Part shown: positions 61,757 through 62,380 of the stretch, in pieces
Layout: every line of letters begins with the position of its first letter
Position numbering within the stretch: the stretch's first letter is position 1
Origin: Chryseobacterium sp.
Lineage (GTDB): Bacteria > Bacteroidota > Bacteroidia > Flavobacteriales > Weeksellaceae
Reading direction: 5' to 3'
DNA length: 62,380 nt
NCBI GenBank assembly: GCA_003248755.1
Contig: QFQW01000010.1
Location: 1 to 62,380 of the forward strand
Position numbers and translations under genes: made by a program
The notes under the pieces: generated by a model
Told to the model about the DNA's origin: nothing
The model's database searches: none
What the model saw: the letters and a program-made list of their open reading frames with translations, nothing else

Positions 61757-62380
61757 TTAATACTGCTTTTTTACAGAACCACAGCTAATCATTTTTGAAC
61801 CGTAGTAAGGATTTTTGATTTCCTTTGTTTCGCTTAACCAAACAGCACCCTTACCTTCATTGAACATTGGGCAATGGTCTTGATACAATGTTTGTGATGT
61901 ACCGAACAAATCAATCAGGTCTTTCAAATCTTCGCCAAGTGAGGCTAAATGTTCCCGCTGGTGGTGGATATTACCAACATTTTCGCCAATATGTTCTGCA
62001 TGCTCTTTTGCATCGTCTGCTATGTCCATGTACTTTTTGTGTTTATCGGCAGGAATGGATTTCATATCCATTTTGTTCAACGTAGCTAACAGTTTTTTCC
62101 CTGCACTGGCGGCAGCTTTGTCATCGTCCGAAACAAGAGCATTCTTTAATGATAGATAATCGGTAACTATAGGTGCAATAGAAAAGTTTTTAGCTTCTGC
62201 ATCCTGACCGCTCGGTGTACCGCTAACGTCGGGGGTAGTTGCAGTGTCATCCCCTTTTAAGTGGGAAGCAGGATGTTCTTGTGATACAACAGTAGTATCT
62301 TTTGAAGACTGCTCGTTTTTGTTGGATGCCTGATTGCATGATACTGTTACAAATGCCATGATAACAGCAATGATTGATAA
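61757..62380 (-). CDS. DUF3347 lipoprotein, cut by the window edge
   Basis: The frame is open to the last base of the window, so the start lies outside. The visible part begins LSIIAVIMAFVTVSCNQAS, a lipoprotein signal, followed by a threonine-rich linker and the DUF3347 domain: VTDYLSLKNALVSDDDKAAASAGKKLLATLNKM, FGTSQTLYQDHCPMFNEGKGAVWLSETKEIKNPYYGSKMISCGSV. DUF3347 proteins occur with copper resistance genes, and the CPMF and MxxCG residues could bind metal. It is first in the operon and separated from the pump by 15 bases. Confidence 0.85.
   Translation of the reverse strand, partial: LSIIAVIMAFVTVSCNQASNKNEQSSKDTTVVSQEHPASHLKGDDTATTPDVSGTPSGQDAEAKNFSIAPIVTDYLSLKNALVSDDDKAAASAGKKLLATLNKMDMKSIPADKHKKYMDIADDAKEHAEHIGENVGNIHHQREHLASLGEDLKDLIDLFGTSQTLYQDHCPMFNEGKGAVWLSETKEIKNPYYGSKMISCGSVKKQY

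Noticed and set aside
1..62380. tRNA, rRNA and CRISPR arrays
   Set aside because: I saw no cloverleaf, ribosomal sequence or regularly spaced identical repeats apart from the IS21 end array.

Overview
The window is AT-rich DNA from a member of the Bacteroidota, most likely a flavobacterium of the Weeksellaceae (Chryseobacterium/Elizabethkingia type). The evidence is TTTG / TAnnTTTG promoter boxes, no Shine-Dalgarno leaders, a GLPGLI-family protein, an RteC remnant of a CTnDOT-type conjugative element, paired oleate hydratases and MlaEFD-type lipid transport. The genus is an inference. I see no tRNA, rRNA or CRISPR array.

Region 1 (1-7.9 kb) is a graveyard of mobile and broken genes: a headless AraC-type regulator, an intact AraC regulator with a small ABM monooxygenase, a ferredoxin-reductase fragment with an in-frame stop, an efflux adaptor broken at both ends (10-bp tandem duplication at the start, RteC remnant at the end), a DUF4365-like fragment, a complete but doubly frameshifted IS21-type element (4305-6903) and a truncated IS256-type transposase. 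Region 2 (7.9-13.7 kb) is a glycerol catabolism locus: a divergent DeoR/GlpR regulator, glpD, glpK, glpF and an outer-membrane protein. Region 3 (13.8-17.8 kb) is a MarR-controlled TolC/HlyD/ABC-2 export operon with no ATPase gene.

Region 4 (17.9-31.1 kb) is a lipid cluster. On the plus strand are an AraC regulator, a short oleate hydratase, a monoacylglycerol-lipase-like hydrolase, an MlaE/F/D transporter and a second oleate hydratase. On the minus strand, converging on it, is an operon of a conserved 183-aa protein, a DyP-type peroxidase, a catalase-related haem protein and a tandem-duplicated 3-hydroxyacyl-CoA dehydrogenase. Together they suggest uptake, hydration and peroxide handling of unsaturated fatty acids. 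Region 5 (31.5-35.5 kb) has an S41 protease pseudogene, a small secreted protein with a GLPGLI protein, and two lipoproteins (one DUF4253).

Region 6 (35.6-51.7 kb) is a dense defence and mobile island: a KAP-type NTPase beside a HEPN-motif gene split by an IS982-type element with a 7-bp target duplication; an operon of three predicted PD-(D/E)XK proteins; a type III CBASS operon (CD-NTase, HORMA, TRIP13 and a remnant of a membrane protein); a promoter/operator followed by a strongly structured segment; a conserved 58-aa protein; and a sigma-like/unknown/ImmA-IrrE triad preceded by duplicated dyad sites. Region 7 (52.0 kb to the end) is a minus-strand copper/silver resistance operon: DUF3347, a CusA-type RND pump split into two overlapping ORFs, TolC, two CusB-type adaptors, a haem-binding protein and a multicopper oxidase with a C-terminal beta-barrel-like domain.
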